Assembly: GCA_958450365.1 (NCBI GenBank)
Contig: CAUEEP010000928.1
Span: 483,501 to 547,500 of the forward strand
Source of the DNA: Mesorhabditis belari
Lineage: Eukaryota > Nematoda > Chromadorea > Rhabditida > Rhabditidae
DNA: 64,000 bases
Reading direction: 5' to 3'
A program made the position numbers and the translations under genes. The notes beneath the pieces are model-generated. The model was not told the DNA's origin and did not search any database. It was given only the letters and a program-made list of their open reading frames with translations. Below are positions 10,421 to 22,619 of the stretch, piece after piece. Each line of letters starts with the position of its first letter. Position 1 is the first letter of the stretch.

Positions 10421-13400
10421 TTATTTCAAAATACTACAAAAATACCGTGTAGGCGATGGCGGCTGTTCTGGATGGGTGCGAGCCAAAGGTGAAACTGGAA
10501 TTGGAGAGGATGCATTCTTCGTTGTTGAAACTGGAATGCTCGGATGCTTGCTTCCCTAAAAGAGTTACGTTAAGTATTAAACGGATATTATCACAACCTT
10601 TAATCCATGCAATGAGTTAGGACGAGTCGAATTGGCAAGTGGAGAAGATCGAGGTTCTTCTCGAATTCCCACATCCGACAATCGTTTGTGAAATGCCATT
10701 GGTACCGTCATTTGTGTTCCTCCGGCTGTGTTAGGACCTGATGGAAGAGCTGAAGCCGAAGTTGAGAAAGGGGAGAGAATCGAACCATCTTGTGATGAAA
10801 CCGATCTAAAAATTAAATTAAGTGACCGTTGCATAAATTATAACATCTCTAACGAGTCAGCAGAATACCTAGGCATGAATGTCTGCTTTTGAGTGCTTGT
10901 CCCGGGCAAAACTTCTGTTGGTCGTTTCCCACTCAATCTTCTCAAAAGACTGCTTGGCTTTCTTGATTTCTTCTCCATCGGTCCACGGCGTTGTTGTGGT
11001 CGTTTCGGTTTCTTTCGTGCGAGCTTGCCAACTGACTTTCGTGCTGCTCCCTCTCGAATTGAAGTTGCAGACAACGGGGTAACCTAAAATCAATAACTTC
11101 GTATATTTGCATAAAATTTGAAAACCAAAATTCTAAAAGCATATAAATTCTTACGCTTAGCGTTAATTCGTTTCCACAACCAAGCAATCTCCTCATTAAT
11201 TCGGGATGAGGTAGATTGTGAACTTCTTGCCCATTCGCATGAGTGATCAAATCATCAGATCGCAATCCCGCCACGTATGCTGGACTTCCTTCGTCCACCG
11301 CTGTCACCTAAATCATTAAAATAAAACAATCCAACAAAAACGTTAAACCAACCATATGTTCGATTGTGTAATATTCAGAGTGTTCTCCCAGATAAACACG
11401 CACGGAACGAATTGTAAAACCAAATCCAAGTGGGCCTTTCCTAAAGAAAACGACTGAATAACCATCATTTGAAAATCTACCGAATAACTATCGTTTTATG
11501 TGCCGTCGGATCTATCTGGTGTCCGTGAACAATACTGGCAGGCGAACCATCAACAGATGAGGTCGATGAAACAGAATGAGCCGGAGAATGTGAGGTAGAC
11601 GCGACTCCAGAAGCCGATGGAATCACAAGTTGAAGTGGTACGCTTGATTCTGACTAAAACAAGCTATTTAAATTATAAAAACTTTTTTTTACGGTTTTTC
11701 TCGTTGCTTCTTCAACGGGACTGAGCTCTTTTGGGCGTTGATTTGGATGCGAAGAAACATTCTCATCGTCTGGATCACAGCTGATAGCAAAGCGAGGCAA
11801 TGGAGACCGTCGTTGTTCAGCAAGTGGATGATGAGCATAATGACCAGAATCTGAAATGTTTTTAAAAAATGAAAAAAAGAAATTTGAAATTAAATTTTTC
11901 AAATTAAAAAAACTTACTATGTGTATGCATAAAGGTAGCATCCATACTGCTGTCAGTACTGCTGCAGGCTGTCCCCGATCCACGCTCTGCACCTGTTGTA
12001 CCAGATGATGAGGTTCCAGACGATAAGTTCGTTTGTCGCTGTGATGAAAATCTTCGCCGTAAAAGAACAGCCTAACAAAAAAAAAATTTTTAGCTCCAAG
12101 TAAACATACCGTCGGAATTGGCGGAGCCTCAGCATATTTGTCTTGAAAATCGAAGCTATCACAAGTTGATTGATCTTCGCTGCTTTGCTGAGAAGATTTA
12201 CGGAATCTATAAAGAATAAGAGTCATTAAAGTTTGATTAGATTCACCGATCATGAGCCCGAGTTGGTAAGGGAGAAGTTGATCCATCTTTTGATGCTTGA
12301 TGCGGCAAGAAAGCTGGATCAATTCCACAAATTGAATGACGAGGTGATGCCGTGCTAAAAATAAAACTATTACAACTTCTTGCAAGATCCAAACCTAAAT
12401 GATTGAAACATGTGCGCTCCAGAAGCAGCAATTCCATTTGGATCCTCTTCACCCCCACTTTCCGCGTCATGGTTGTATCGATCAGCACGCGTGTCAAAGT
12501 ACGAGGTATCTTCTTCATTCTCCAATTGAGGTACAAACTCAGCCTTTTGTCGCAAAAGTGAATGAAAATCCAGTCCCTAAAATCAATCTTATAAAAACAC
12601 CAAGTGGAACTTTTTGATTTTTGTAGAAAACTTACAAGGAAGAATGGGTGAATGGTGATTTCCGGGGCTCCAGCTTGTGTTCCAAGTCGATAAACTGGAT
12701 TTTTCTCGAGTAAATGTTTTATGAGATCTTCAGCTTCTGGAATCAACGCCTCTTCACCTTCTGGATATTCAACATCTTCTATAAAAAAAACGAAATATAT
12801 TAGTTAGAATGCACAACACACGAACCTGAAATGATTTTGCTAAAGAGATCTTCAGGACTATCTCCAATGAATGGGACAATCCCAACAAGAAACTCGTACA
12901 AGATCACTCCCAGTGCCCACCAATCGACGGGTTTGCCGTACCCCTGACGAATAATCACTTCCGGGGCAATATATCTAAAACGAAGGTATTATTTCCCGTT
13001 AGATTGATTTGTTTTACTCAGGTGTTCCACAAAGTTGTTTATCTTTGAATTGTTGAGTCTCTGTTTCCGTTTCTACGACAAGCGTTGTTCGATTCATCAA
13101 GCCGATTTTTGACAATCCGAAGTCGGTCAGTTTGATGTGGCCCATTGCAGTAATAAGTAAGCTAAAAATAAACCTTCAGTTGCTCAAAACTTAAGCAACT
13201 TACTTATCAGGCTTCAAATCACGATGCACAATGCCATATGAATGTAAATATTCGATGGCCAAAATCGTCTCGGCTACATACAATCTAGAATAATTACATA
13301 TGTTATTGTTATGTTATATGCTTTGCCACCAGGATTTATTTTTTTCAGCATAACTTGTATTAAGTCAATTTTCAACAATCCGACAACCTTGTTAAATCTA

Positions 13401-16400
13401 ACGGAAGAGTGCCAGCATTTTTGAGAAGAGCGGCGCAATCTCCACCCTCAACATATTCCATCAGCATACACAAATGATGTCGCGTTTCAAAAGAACCATA
13501 AAAGGAGACAACAAATGGATTATCGGCCATCGTAAGAATATCTCTCTCAGCAAATACCTTAATTTGAATTTAGAATACACTGAATAAATGAAATGCTTAC
13601 TTGATCGACTTGATTGCGAAGAATGAGAGTCTGTTTATTCATTTTCTTCAAAGCGAAACGTTGTCTTGTTTCTCGATGACGTACTAGATAAACTGCTCCA
13701 TAGGCTCCATTTGACACAAGACGAATTGTTTCATAATCATCTTCGGTTGGTGCCTAAAAATGAACATTAAAAAGCACTTTACTATCACCGTGATAACCTT
13801 GTTTTCAGGGGGAGGCCAAACAACTTGAGATTTTTCAATTTCGTGACTCATCGAAGGACCAGATTCACCCTGATTCGCAGATAGAGGTGGAGAATTACCC
13901 GTTCGTTCTTCATCCATTAACGGATCTCTAAATCAATCCATTTGAAAATTAACTGCTAAAATTATTTACAAACCTATCCAAACCAAGCTTTCCAATAATA
14001 TATTGTGGAAGATCAGGAACTCTCGCAGATCCAGATCCAAGTTGTTCCCGCACAACGCCTTCCGCTTCTTCTAACAATTGATAAAATTCATCCGGATCAA
14101 ATTCCAAGCATTCAAGCAAGCGGGCGGGGCGAGACACTATCATCAACAATTGCTTGACAAGTTTTCCGAGATAAGCCTGAAAAAAATTCTGAATAGGTCA
14201 TAAAATTAACTTTCTTACTTGTGAATCGGTACTCGTCTTCAGAGCTGCCTCCGTCAATGTTTCATCCAATCTTTGGCTCATTTCGCAGAAATAACCGCAA
14301 GTTATTGTATCATCTCGGGATCGGGCCAAGCAATCAGACGCTATTTCAACAATCTAAATTTATACATTATTTTTTTTTCATTTATCCCATAACATTTTGT
14401 TGAATGACTCACCTGGTGATGCAGAAAACGGGTGGCTCCATCAGCAATGAGTCTCAGCAATTTTGGATCGGCACTCATTTCCGCTGTCATTACCATACTC
14501 TTTCGATGGTGTTTGTTGTCGCTCAACTTTTCGGATTCACCTGAAAAATATGTTTTTTCAAATACAATATTGCAATTTATAAAGCATGTTTTACTAAAAA
14601 CCTTACCCAAATTTGCTCCGCCTGAAAGTGGCGCATTTTCCAATACAAATGCATTCAATTTTTCCTCCATTTGCTGTTTGGCTTTTGGAAATCTTTCTTT
14701 GTAGACACACGTTCTGTTAAGCACATCAGGATTGTATTCTGCGCCGAATTTCACGGGACTCCTAAACGATCGTACACTTGAAAAGATATAATTCGCTCAC
14801 GTTAAACTCCGGCTGCGAGGTCGAAATCCCAAGAAGTTGTCATCATGACCTGGAGCATTTTCACCAGAGTCGAATCGCACTCCGCCAACTCTCAGACCTT
14901 CTACCATATCACATAGCTGCTCGGAAGAAGAATATTGGCTCTAAAGAATTTTTAATTATTGGTCATGAACATGAGTGTTTACTGAAGTTCCAACAGAGAA
15001 AGCCGAATTGCTGCCAGGTGTTCCATATCCACTGGTTGACGGAAGACTCGCTAACGACCATCGACGATGATCTGGATGTGGAGCCATCAATGCACTACCG
15101 CTTCTTTGAGAGTAGGAACTAAAGTCACAGATGTAAACTAAAGTAAAAAGAACATACCGAAGTGAAACGGCGGCTGGCGCAGTCGTCCGTATATGATGAA
15201 CCCCGGAAGATGTGGACGGTTGTTGAGCATTTGAAAGAAGTCCACGCCCAGCAGGAGATCGGCACCTTGGAGGCACAACAGGTGACGTTGACGCATTGAA
15301 CGATCGACGAACCACAGATCCACGATTTGATTGCGAGACGAGATCTTTCTAAATTACAAGAAAATAGATTTTAACTTTTTGCTCTTAACCACTTTATTTT
15401 TACATTTTTAATATTGATACGCTTTCAAGTTCTAACTTTGCCCGTTAGAAATTCACCTTGAGTCTCGCTACAGGTGAAAGGCAAATGTTCGTTGAATTAT
15501 TGAAGCCAACAGTAAAACAGGAAATCGATCGCGTAATCGCGTTTTTTGAATGAACAGAAGAATGAGTCAGTTGGTTGGAAATTAGCGAGATTTTTGATTT
15601 CTTTGAAAGTCTTTTGAACCGGGAAAGCATTGCAGGGAATCTATGCCAAGGAGTATCGGTGGAAGAATGGGAAGTTGAAGAATCAAATGAAGGCGAACAA
15701 GAACCCATTATTAATAGCAAAACTTTGGCGAGTAAGTTGCAGTTGGAAAAGATTCAGTAAGTAACATGTGATGCTAACTCTAACGCTATGGATCGCACTA
15801 AAGACACTAAAAGCAGCTTTCTTTTGTGTTTCTTTTAGCTACGAGCGGCGTGAAGTGATTGAATGATGTCAGAAATTCCCTTGGGAATCGGGGACCAAAA
15901 CCTCTGCTTTTAGTTGTGTTTTTCCTCTTCGGGATACTTCATTTTCGTAGCAGAATTTACGAAAACGCCAATGATGAAGTCTAAAAATCGTTTAGACTTC
16001 ATTTCTTTTGCAATTTCTCTTTTTATGCCTCAACAATTCTAACGAATAGAGAAAAACATTCCCATAACCTAATTAACTTTTCTCCTTCCTAAATCGATCC
16101 AAGCTCGCAAAGGGAAGAGATAACAATGGAAGGATCTAGAAAAGTAATAAAAAATTAAAAAAATTTTCTAGTCATTTAAAAAAACCTTCTACTAATAATC
16201 CAAGCACGCATAATAGATAATTAGTCTCTGCAGGCTATAAACACAATATTGTTTATTATGTTTGTTTTCATTTTCGCAGTAATTGCAGTAATTGTTTTTA
16301 TCTGGATACTCAGTATTTAACCTTTGATTTGGTCATTGGATTAACTTTAGTAAACTTGAATGAATTGCCCAAATCATAGTCGATTATGATAGAATCAAAA

Positions 16401-19400
16401 ATCTGCAAGTTGTCTTATGTTTTCTATACATAGCGTCTCCAAATAGCTTTCAGCCCTGCTCGCATAGATTCCGCCAAAAAGAAATAGGCAAACCAAAAGA
16501 GACGCGGTCCATTAGGAACCTTTGAAAAAGGCAACCTCTTTTCAAAAAGAGAAAAGAAATGTTTGCGAACGTCATTATCCATCGATTTAAGGCGTCGCCG
16601 ATACACATTTTATCTCTTGCCTTCTTGCCCTTTGCCTTTTATCACTTGCTTATGAAAAATTGGAAAGTTCTTCAAACGTTTTTTTGGAAATATGTTGGAA
16701 AGAAATAATTGGGTTACTAGGCAACATATCCCCAGAATGTCTTTCAATTTCGATACAAAGGTGGGGACTTATTTCCTTTAACGAGATCGTTACATCAAAA
16801 TTTTCGAGAAGAGTGAAAATAAAAAAAATGGATAAAAATTAGATACCAAAAAAATAGCTAGTTCTCCAAAAAGGAAAGATGATAAGCAAACATACCGAAT
16901 ATATACCGGTCATGCTCCTCGGTCTAATCGGTTGCATATCTCCAACTGATAAAAATGTGGGCGAAGGGGATGTTGGTGGTGGGGAAATATGACCAAAATT
17001 ACAGCCGACACGCCGACTAGATGATCGGGATGGAGATCGTCTCCGAGTTGAGATCGATAAAGTTGAATAAGCTCCCGGAGATAAAGAGGGTGAATATGTT
17101 ATAGGAATGTCAATTTGCGAAGACGAATTTCTCCAAGCCACTTGACATGGCCGAGCTAGAAGTAATTGCGGACTTTGTGAAGCAATTTGAGGTAAAACTG
17201 GAAGTGAACATCGCCGAGAACGCCGTCTCTGCTGCAATAGATCCATGACGAGTCGTGTCTTCTGCGTTTAGTGGTTAGAAAGAGCAAATCCTTTAGCTGA
17301 TGGCCTTTTAATTAAGGGTTGACTCGCGACGGGAAAAAAATATGGGTGGTTAGCGTAGAAAGAGAATTCAACGTCAAATGGAAACTCAATTTTGTCGCCA
17401 AATGAGATCGACCAAATTAGAAAGCTTGGTAGTTGTTACGAAGCGCTGAATGGCATCCAAAAGTCGAGAATAAAAATAGGTTTGTTTTAAACCGAGCTAT
17501 TCTCAAGATCTCAGATATGGGCAAATCAAATCGTGGTAGGGATTAGTGAAACCATGAGATTTTCTCCGAAAAGAAAAAAAATATATTGAGAAGGAGTTAT
17601 TGAATTAGAAGCAAAGAAAAATGATCGCCGGCTCTGCGTATTTCCGTATGGATAGACTAACCCTCCGAGTTTTTGAATGGAATTCGACTCCGGCCTTCTT
17701 TTCCCACTAATGAAAGGCTACTATGAGCTCCTCGGGCACTGCACCAAGCCACGCCCCAAAAAGAAGAGAATAGCTCGCATATTTACACACGCACACACAC
17801 GCGCTCCAATTAGGACAAAATATTTCCAATTCTAGAAATCCATCTCATTTTCGTTTAATTGTATCGTCAAATCGGTTTTTAATTTCAATCTCAAAAAAGT
17901 GTTATAAACCAGATGAATATTCAAAGCAATTGCTGGCAAAATGATTATTATAAAATTATTCTAGTTGTTTTATTTTTTTTTCCGTAAATTTTTGAAATTT
18001 AAACTCACCCGCAATCGGACTTGAGGTAAGTTACTCGAAAGCCCTTGAGTGCTTGATGGTGATGCATTGTGGCTAAGTTGTGGATCAGAGTGGCCCAATG
18101 AAGATCTAAAAGAGTTGAAGTAAATAGGAACAAATGATTCACTAAGTTTTCAAGCACGAAAGAAACCATTGACTCACTTCATTCTCAAAAGGTTCGATGA
18201 TGATGAAGAGCAAGAGTCGACTGAAGTTTCGGAGCACACACCTGAATAATAAAATGAAATAGGTATTTCAAACATGGATTTCTATTTTTTTACTGTTTTA
18301 TACAATGAATGATAATAAAATGCCCCAAATATCTCTTTTATAGAATAGCAGCCTCGCGTTGTATTGTCTTACTTAATCTTCTTTATAAAAGATAATTTCT
18401 ATAACCTATAGCACTCCATGGAAGAAAACTTCCTTCAATTGTTAATGCAGAAATTAGTTGAATCATCTAAAAATATTAATTCGTTTGAAAGATATCCCAA
18501 AATTTCATACCAAACAATGACAATCGATCCCCAATCAGTTGTTTTTTTTCTTTTTTAATGACAAACCTATCCAAATTAAGCATCGCATTGAGCGAAAGTT
18601 AGTAAATTCATTTCTCGAAATCAAATAAAAGCTTAGCGCCTGGAGCAAAAAATTTATCCTAGCAGAAGAGAAGAAAAAAGAATTCGTCAAAGAATTCGAT
18701 ATGAGGCAAAAAGAGATATGCATAGAGGAAAAGGGTGAAAATTCAATAGAAATGTGAGAGGAGGGAAAGACAGAAATAAGTGGTGGCTATCCCCGATTTG
18801 TCCAGGGCCCAGCCGCTCTCCACGATGGGAAAAAGAATAAGGCCAATTTGGACTTCTCAAAATTAGTAGCCTTTATCGGTGCCAGCAAGAATTGATCGAA
18901 AAAATAAAGCTATAAAAAGTCTTTGTTAAAATTTTGTCCTGTTCATGTTCAACAATAAAAAAATGTATTATAAATTGCTTTTTTAATTACTGTGTCATTT
19001 AAAATTCAACTCTCCTAGTTAAACTAGTTCTATTTTCGAACGATGCTCTCACTTTTTTTGCCAAAATATGTTCCACGAGAAGATAGAGATCGTTGACCCC
19101 AATTTATTACATCAAAACTTTCGGTCAAAGCACGAGATGGCGGCCTTGATCGAGTTCCATATTTTCTCGAAGATGCCCTAGTCGAAAACATTCGAGAAGT
19201 TGTTGGTAGAATATTTATAGTAATCGAACCAAGGCCTCGTGGCCTTGATATTGATGATACGTTACAAATTTCAGGCTGCTCCATTCATGAATATTATGCA
19301 GGCTTAGATTGCATTGATTCCTTCTAAAAAATAAAATGACATAAGACACGAAAAATTCGTCATCAAACTTGGAATTTTAAAAAATCATACGTTTTTGGGA

Positions 19401-22400
19401 AAGAACATTTTTAGGAATTCAAAACAAAAACCTTGAAATTGCGACACCCCCTTCTATTTTAGAAATTAAAATCAACTAAATAAAGGCGATGAGAAGCAAA
19501 AAGAAGCATTGCTTGTTACAGAAGTCAAAATAGAGTTAAATAGTTGAAGTAAGACAAGAAGATATATGAGCCAATCCTACTAACCAACACCAACACGCAA
19601 TTAGTTCTGAAGAGAGAAAAAACGTTCTTTGAGTAGCGCTTCTCTTTTCAGTCAATATGGGTTCACCGTTAGCAAATCATCAAGACTCTCTTTCCTATCC
19701 ATCCTGCTGCTTTCTCAAAACTCATCACTCTTTCAAACAACAAACCGGCGCTATAGCTCTCAAGTGACCGGCCAGACCTCCCTACTCCCTCCACAGTGAA
19801 ACAAATGTGCTTGTTGAGAAGAGAAAGAAAAGCACACAGTAAGACAGACAAATCACAGAAGTACTCTCCCTTAAGTTCCTTAAGCAAATTCAAAAACCTA
19901 TTCAACAAATCACTCAAGAGGGAATTAGAAAACTTGAGATAAAAAGCTGTAGAACTAATAGGAGATTTGTGCTAAAAATTACTATTGCATGCAGAGGCTG
20001 AACCCCGCACTTCAGGATTTGCTTAACACGATTTTTGTTTAAACTTTGAAGAAACACTTTGCATACCGTGGTTACGATTGAACGATGGTCTTCGTCGGCT
20101 TCTTCTCCGTTGGGGACGTGCGCCAACATCGGAGTCTGTTCTTGAAACAAGCGCTCTTGTCGGCAAAAGGTTTCCCGATCCCGATGAGCAGTGTCGATGT
20201 TGGGCTAAAACAAGATACTAATACTTAAAAATGCAGCAAACAAGTCTAAAACTAAATGCCAAAACAAATCAAATCCTTACCATAAATAGCCGCTAGTTTG
20301 CTGCCGCTTGTGCTTCTTTGCATAAGCGTGGGAGAAATTGCGGGAGTCACAGGGCGGGTCCCTCCGCGCGATTTAGGACGCTCACGAACTCCGCCTGATG
20401 AAAGTCTTGCACGCCATGGGGATAAATCTCCATCAGAATCCGAGTTCTAAAAACACTTTTTGGTTATGATATAAAACAAAGTTACTTGATGACATCGAAT
20501 TGGCAATGGACTGCTGGCAGCAGAAGAACTGCGAACTGGCCGAGAGAGGACTGGAGAAAGCAATACTGGCGGCACATGGATGCTCTCACCGGGTGTACTC
20601 TAAAGTCGTTACTTTAAACACATAAATCGAAAAAGCTTCGACTAAAATTCTTCGGATTCTTTCCAAAAATCCGGAGAAAAAGTTGTTAATTTTTGGAAGC
20701 TATGCTGGCTTTTTCAGACTCAAATGTAATTTACTCTTCTCACCACTCAAGCGTGCGTAAAGGGAGTAAATAAGGACATGCCTCAATTTGGCCTGCGAAG
20801 TGGTAAAGAATATATACTTTTTGTTTCTTAAATTATGATTTTTAGCTTAGAATCAAAGTTCTTTTTCTTAAGTAACGCCATACTTGGGCACTTCGCGGCC
20901 GAACAGGAGGTGTAACATATTCCGGCGGGGTCTCGCAATCATCAGAATAATATTTCACAGAAGTCCATAAAGGTGAAAGAAGATTTTGATAACTTGAGCT
21001 CAACGGAATAGAAACGTCGGAAACAGTGGAATAGGTGGATGCAAATGAAGTTCGCCGATCTGGAGGTGGAGAGCGAGGGCCATCCTCGTACATCGACAAA
21101 GACAATGTGTCACTTCCAGGCCAGGCAGGCACTTGCAGAAACGTCATTTGCGAGAATTCATTTGTCGGTTTTGGAGAAGGAGAAGGTGATATTGATGGGG
21201 GACTTGGGGGATCCAAAGATATAGTGATTGGACTCAAATGCGAAGCAAAACGTTTCATCCTTGGGCTTGTTTTCGGAGGTGTTGCACGTAGATAAGACAT
21301 GCCCATAGTTTGAGGGGAAATACGCCCGGGGGCGACTATTGGAGAACGGCGATTAGGTCCACTTGAAGGAACAGAAGTGTCTCCGGGCATTGCTAAGAAT
21401 ATTGTTTCCGTTCCAGAAATAAATCGAATTCGGTGGATTCACACGACCTTTTACGGGTTTTTGAATGTTCGGAAGGAGTGGATCGATGGAAAAAGAAAAA
21501 ATACTACATGAAAGAGAAGTGGAGACTCATGATTAAATCAAATAACATAATCCGGGGATAGAAAGAGAATTTACTTAAAGTGTGAGCCGCAGGACACCAG
21601 ATTAGCCACTTGACGTGTCGGGCCCCGGGGATAGAGGGATTAGAAAATAGGCGAAATAGGCGGCACATACATAGGATTTGTTTTTGGAAAATGGAAACCC
21701 CACTCCTCGCGGGGTGCTCGTTCGTGAAACAACCAATTGAAAACGAGAAGAGGATGGGGGCGAAAAACGACGAATTGACTAGAGTAGTAACTAGAAAGAC
21801 CCAACTAGATGCAAAGATATAGAAAAGGCACCAAAAAGAGTGAGAGATTGCCTTCGTTTCGTAAACTTCAATCCATACACGCTAATTTTATTTTCCCGGC
21901 ATCAATACTCATTTGACCCCGCCTCTTTGACGATATTAGCGCAGCAATAAAGCAGAAAACGTAACATTTTCGCCTATCGAATGCTTTTAGCCAAGATATT
22001 TTTAGTTGTATTTTTGAGAATAGTTTTTCACTTACTAAACGATTTGCAATTGGATCCTTTATAATGATGTTTGACGGCCGATTATGTCGAAAAGATGAAG
22101 TAGGCGAGAGATGTACGTTATTTTGCTGAGATGGAGGAGAGGCTCTACAAAGAAAAAGTTAAGCGTTTATATTGTTTTTTGAAAAATAAAATCATGAAAA
22201 TCAACCTTGATGAAGTGGGCGAATTACTCTGATGTGAGGAAGTAGATTCAAGGTTACACAAGCTTGAAGACTCCAGGGTGAAAGGACGTTCTACCTAAAT
22301 ACAAAAAGAAGATCATTCTTTAAATAAGTGAGATCACCATTACAAAAAACTCTAGAAAGTTTACTGCTACAAATCAAATTTTTTGATAGATGACTAACCA

Positions 22401-22500
22401 AAATTTGTTGTCGTTTCAACGGAGGCTTTGAAGAATGAAGAGGCAGGTTTGATTTTTCTTCCACCTTTTGCTCTTTCTCTTCTTCGGTGGTCCCTTGCAT
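10421..22500 (-). CDS. kin-4: MAST-family serine/threonine kinase (KIN-4)
   Basis: Microtubule-associated Ser/Thr kinase, an AGC kinase with a C-terminal PDZ domain. I place 34 exons whose phases all join: three N-terminal exons (22399-22500, 22206-22294, 22036-22144) then 31 exons from 20486-20599 down to 10421-10555, giving about 1657 aa. Visible in order are a Ser/Arg-rich N-terminus, the MAST signature [16 protein letters not shown] (exon 14983-15118), and the pre-kinase domain (about residues 570-780; [20 protein letters not shown]). The kinase domain (about 825-1110) has loop [28 protein letters not shown] and CGTPEYIAPE. The AGC tail [17 protein letters not shown] follows, then the PDZ domain (about 1391-1472; [27 protein letters not shown]). 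Ser-rich and basic tails end in SILK. The first ATG follows TCTTCTAG directly, as for trans-splicing. The gene follows SMARCAL1 by about 120 bp on the same strand. Confidence 0.93.
19053..19284 (-). CDS. kin-4: kin-4 possible third alternative first exon (MEQPEICN)
   Basis: Seventy-seven codons from ATG 19284 to a good donor AAA|GTGAGA, phase 1. The exon at 18178-18241 requires phase 1, so this could replace all upstream N-terminal exons. The protein is Ser/Arg-rich ([12 protein letters not shown]). A TTTTTAG acceptor-like site lies about 45 bases upstream of the ATG. The support is phase match and coding look only; no homologue is recognised. Confidence 0.5.
20884..21390 (-). CDS. kin-4: kin-4 alternative first exon ([11 protein letters not shown])
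   Basis: An open stretch of 169 codons starts ATG at 21390, two bases after a TTCTTAG acceptor-like site, and ends in a phase-0 donor (CAA|GTATGG). Read as an internal exon after the phase-0 exon ending at 22036 it would hit a stop, so I treat it as a separate start, probably trans-spliced. It joins in frame to the exon 20486-20599. The protein is Ser/Pro-rich with short proline-directed stretches such as SPSPSPKP and no known domain. This isoform would be about 1726 aa. Confidence 0.7.
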
Positions 22501-22619
22501 CTAGAAGACTCATTACTAGTCACTGAATAAACTAATTACCTTACAAAGCAAGTTTCGCTAAATTGTCGTTCCACAATCACAGGGAAAACATCCTGAATAA
22601 GTTTGTATTAAAATCCAAA
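22501..22619 (-). promoter_or_regulatory. SMARCAL1/kin-4 intercistronic region
   Basis: Only about 119 bp separate the helicase stop codon from the kin-4 start. Two acceptor-like sites are present on the minus strand: CTTATTCAG at about 22592 and TCTTCTAG immediately before the ATG. A possible donor (AAG|GTAATT) between them suggests a small 5'-UTR exon. This spacing is typical of nematode operons resolved by SL2-type trans-splicing. Confidence 0.5.
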
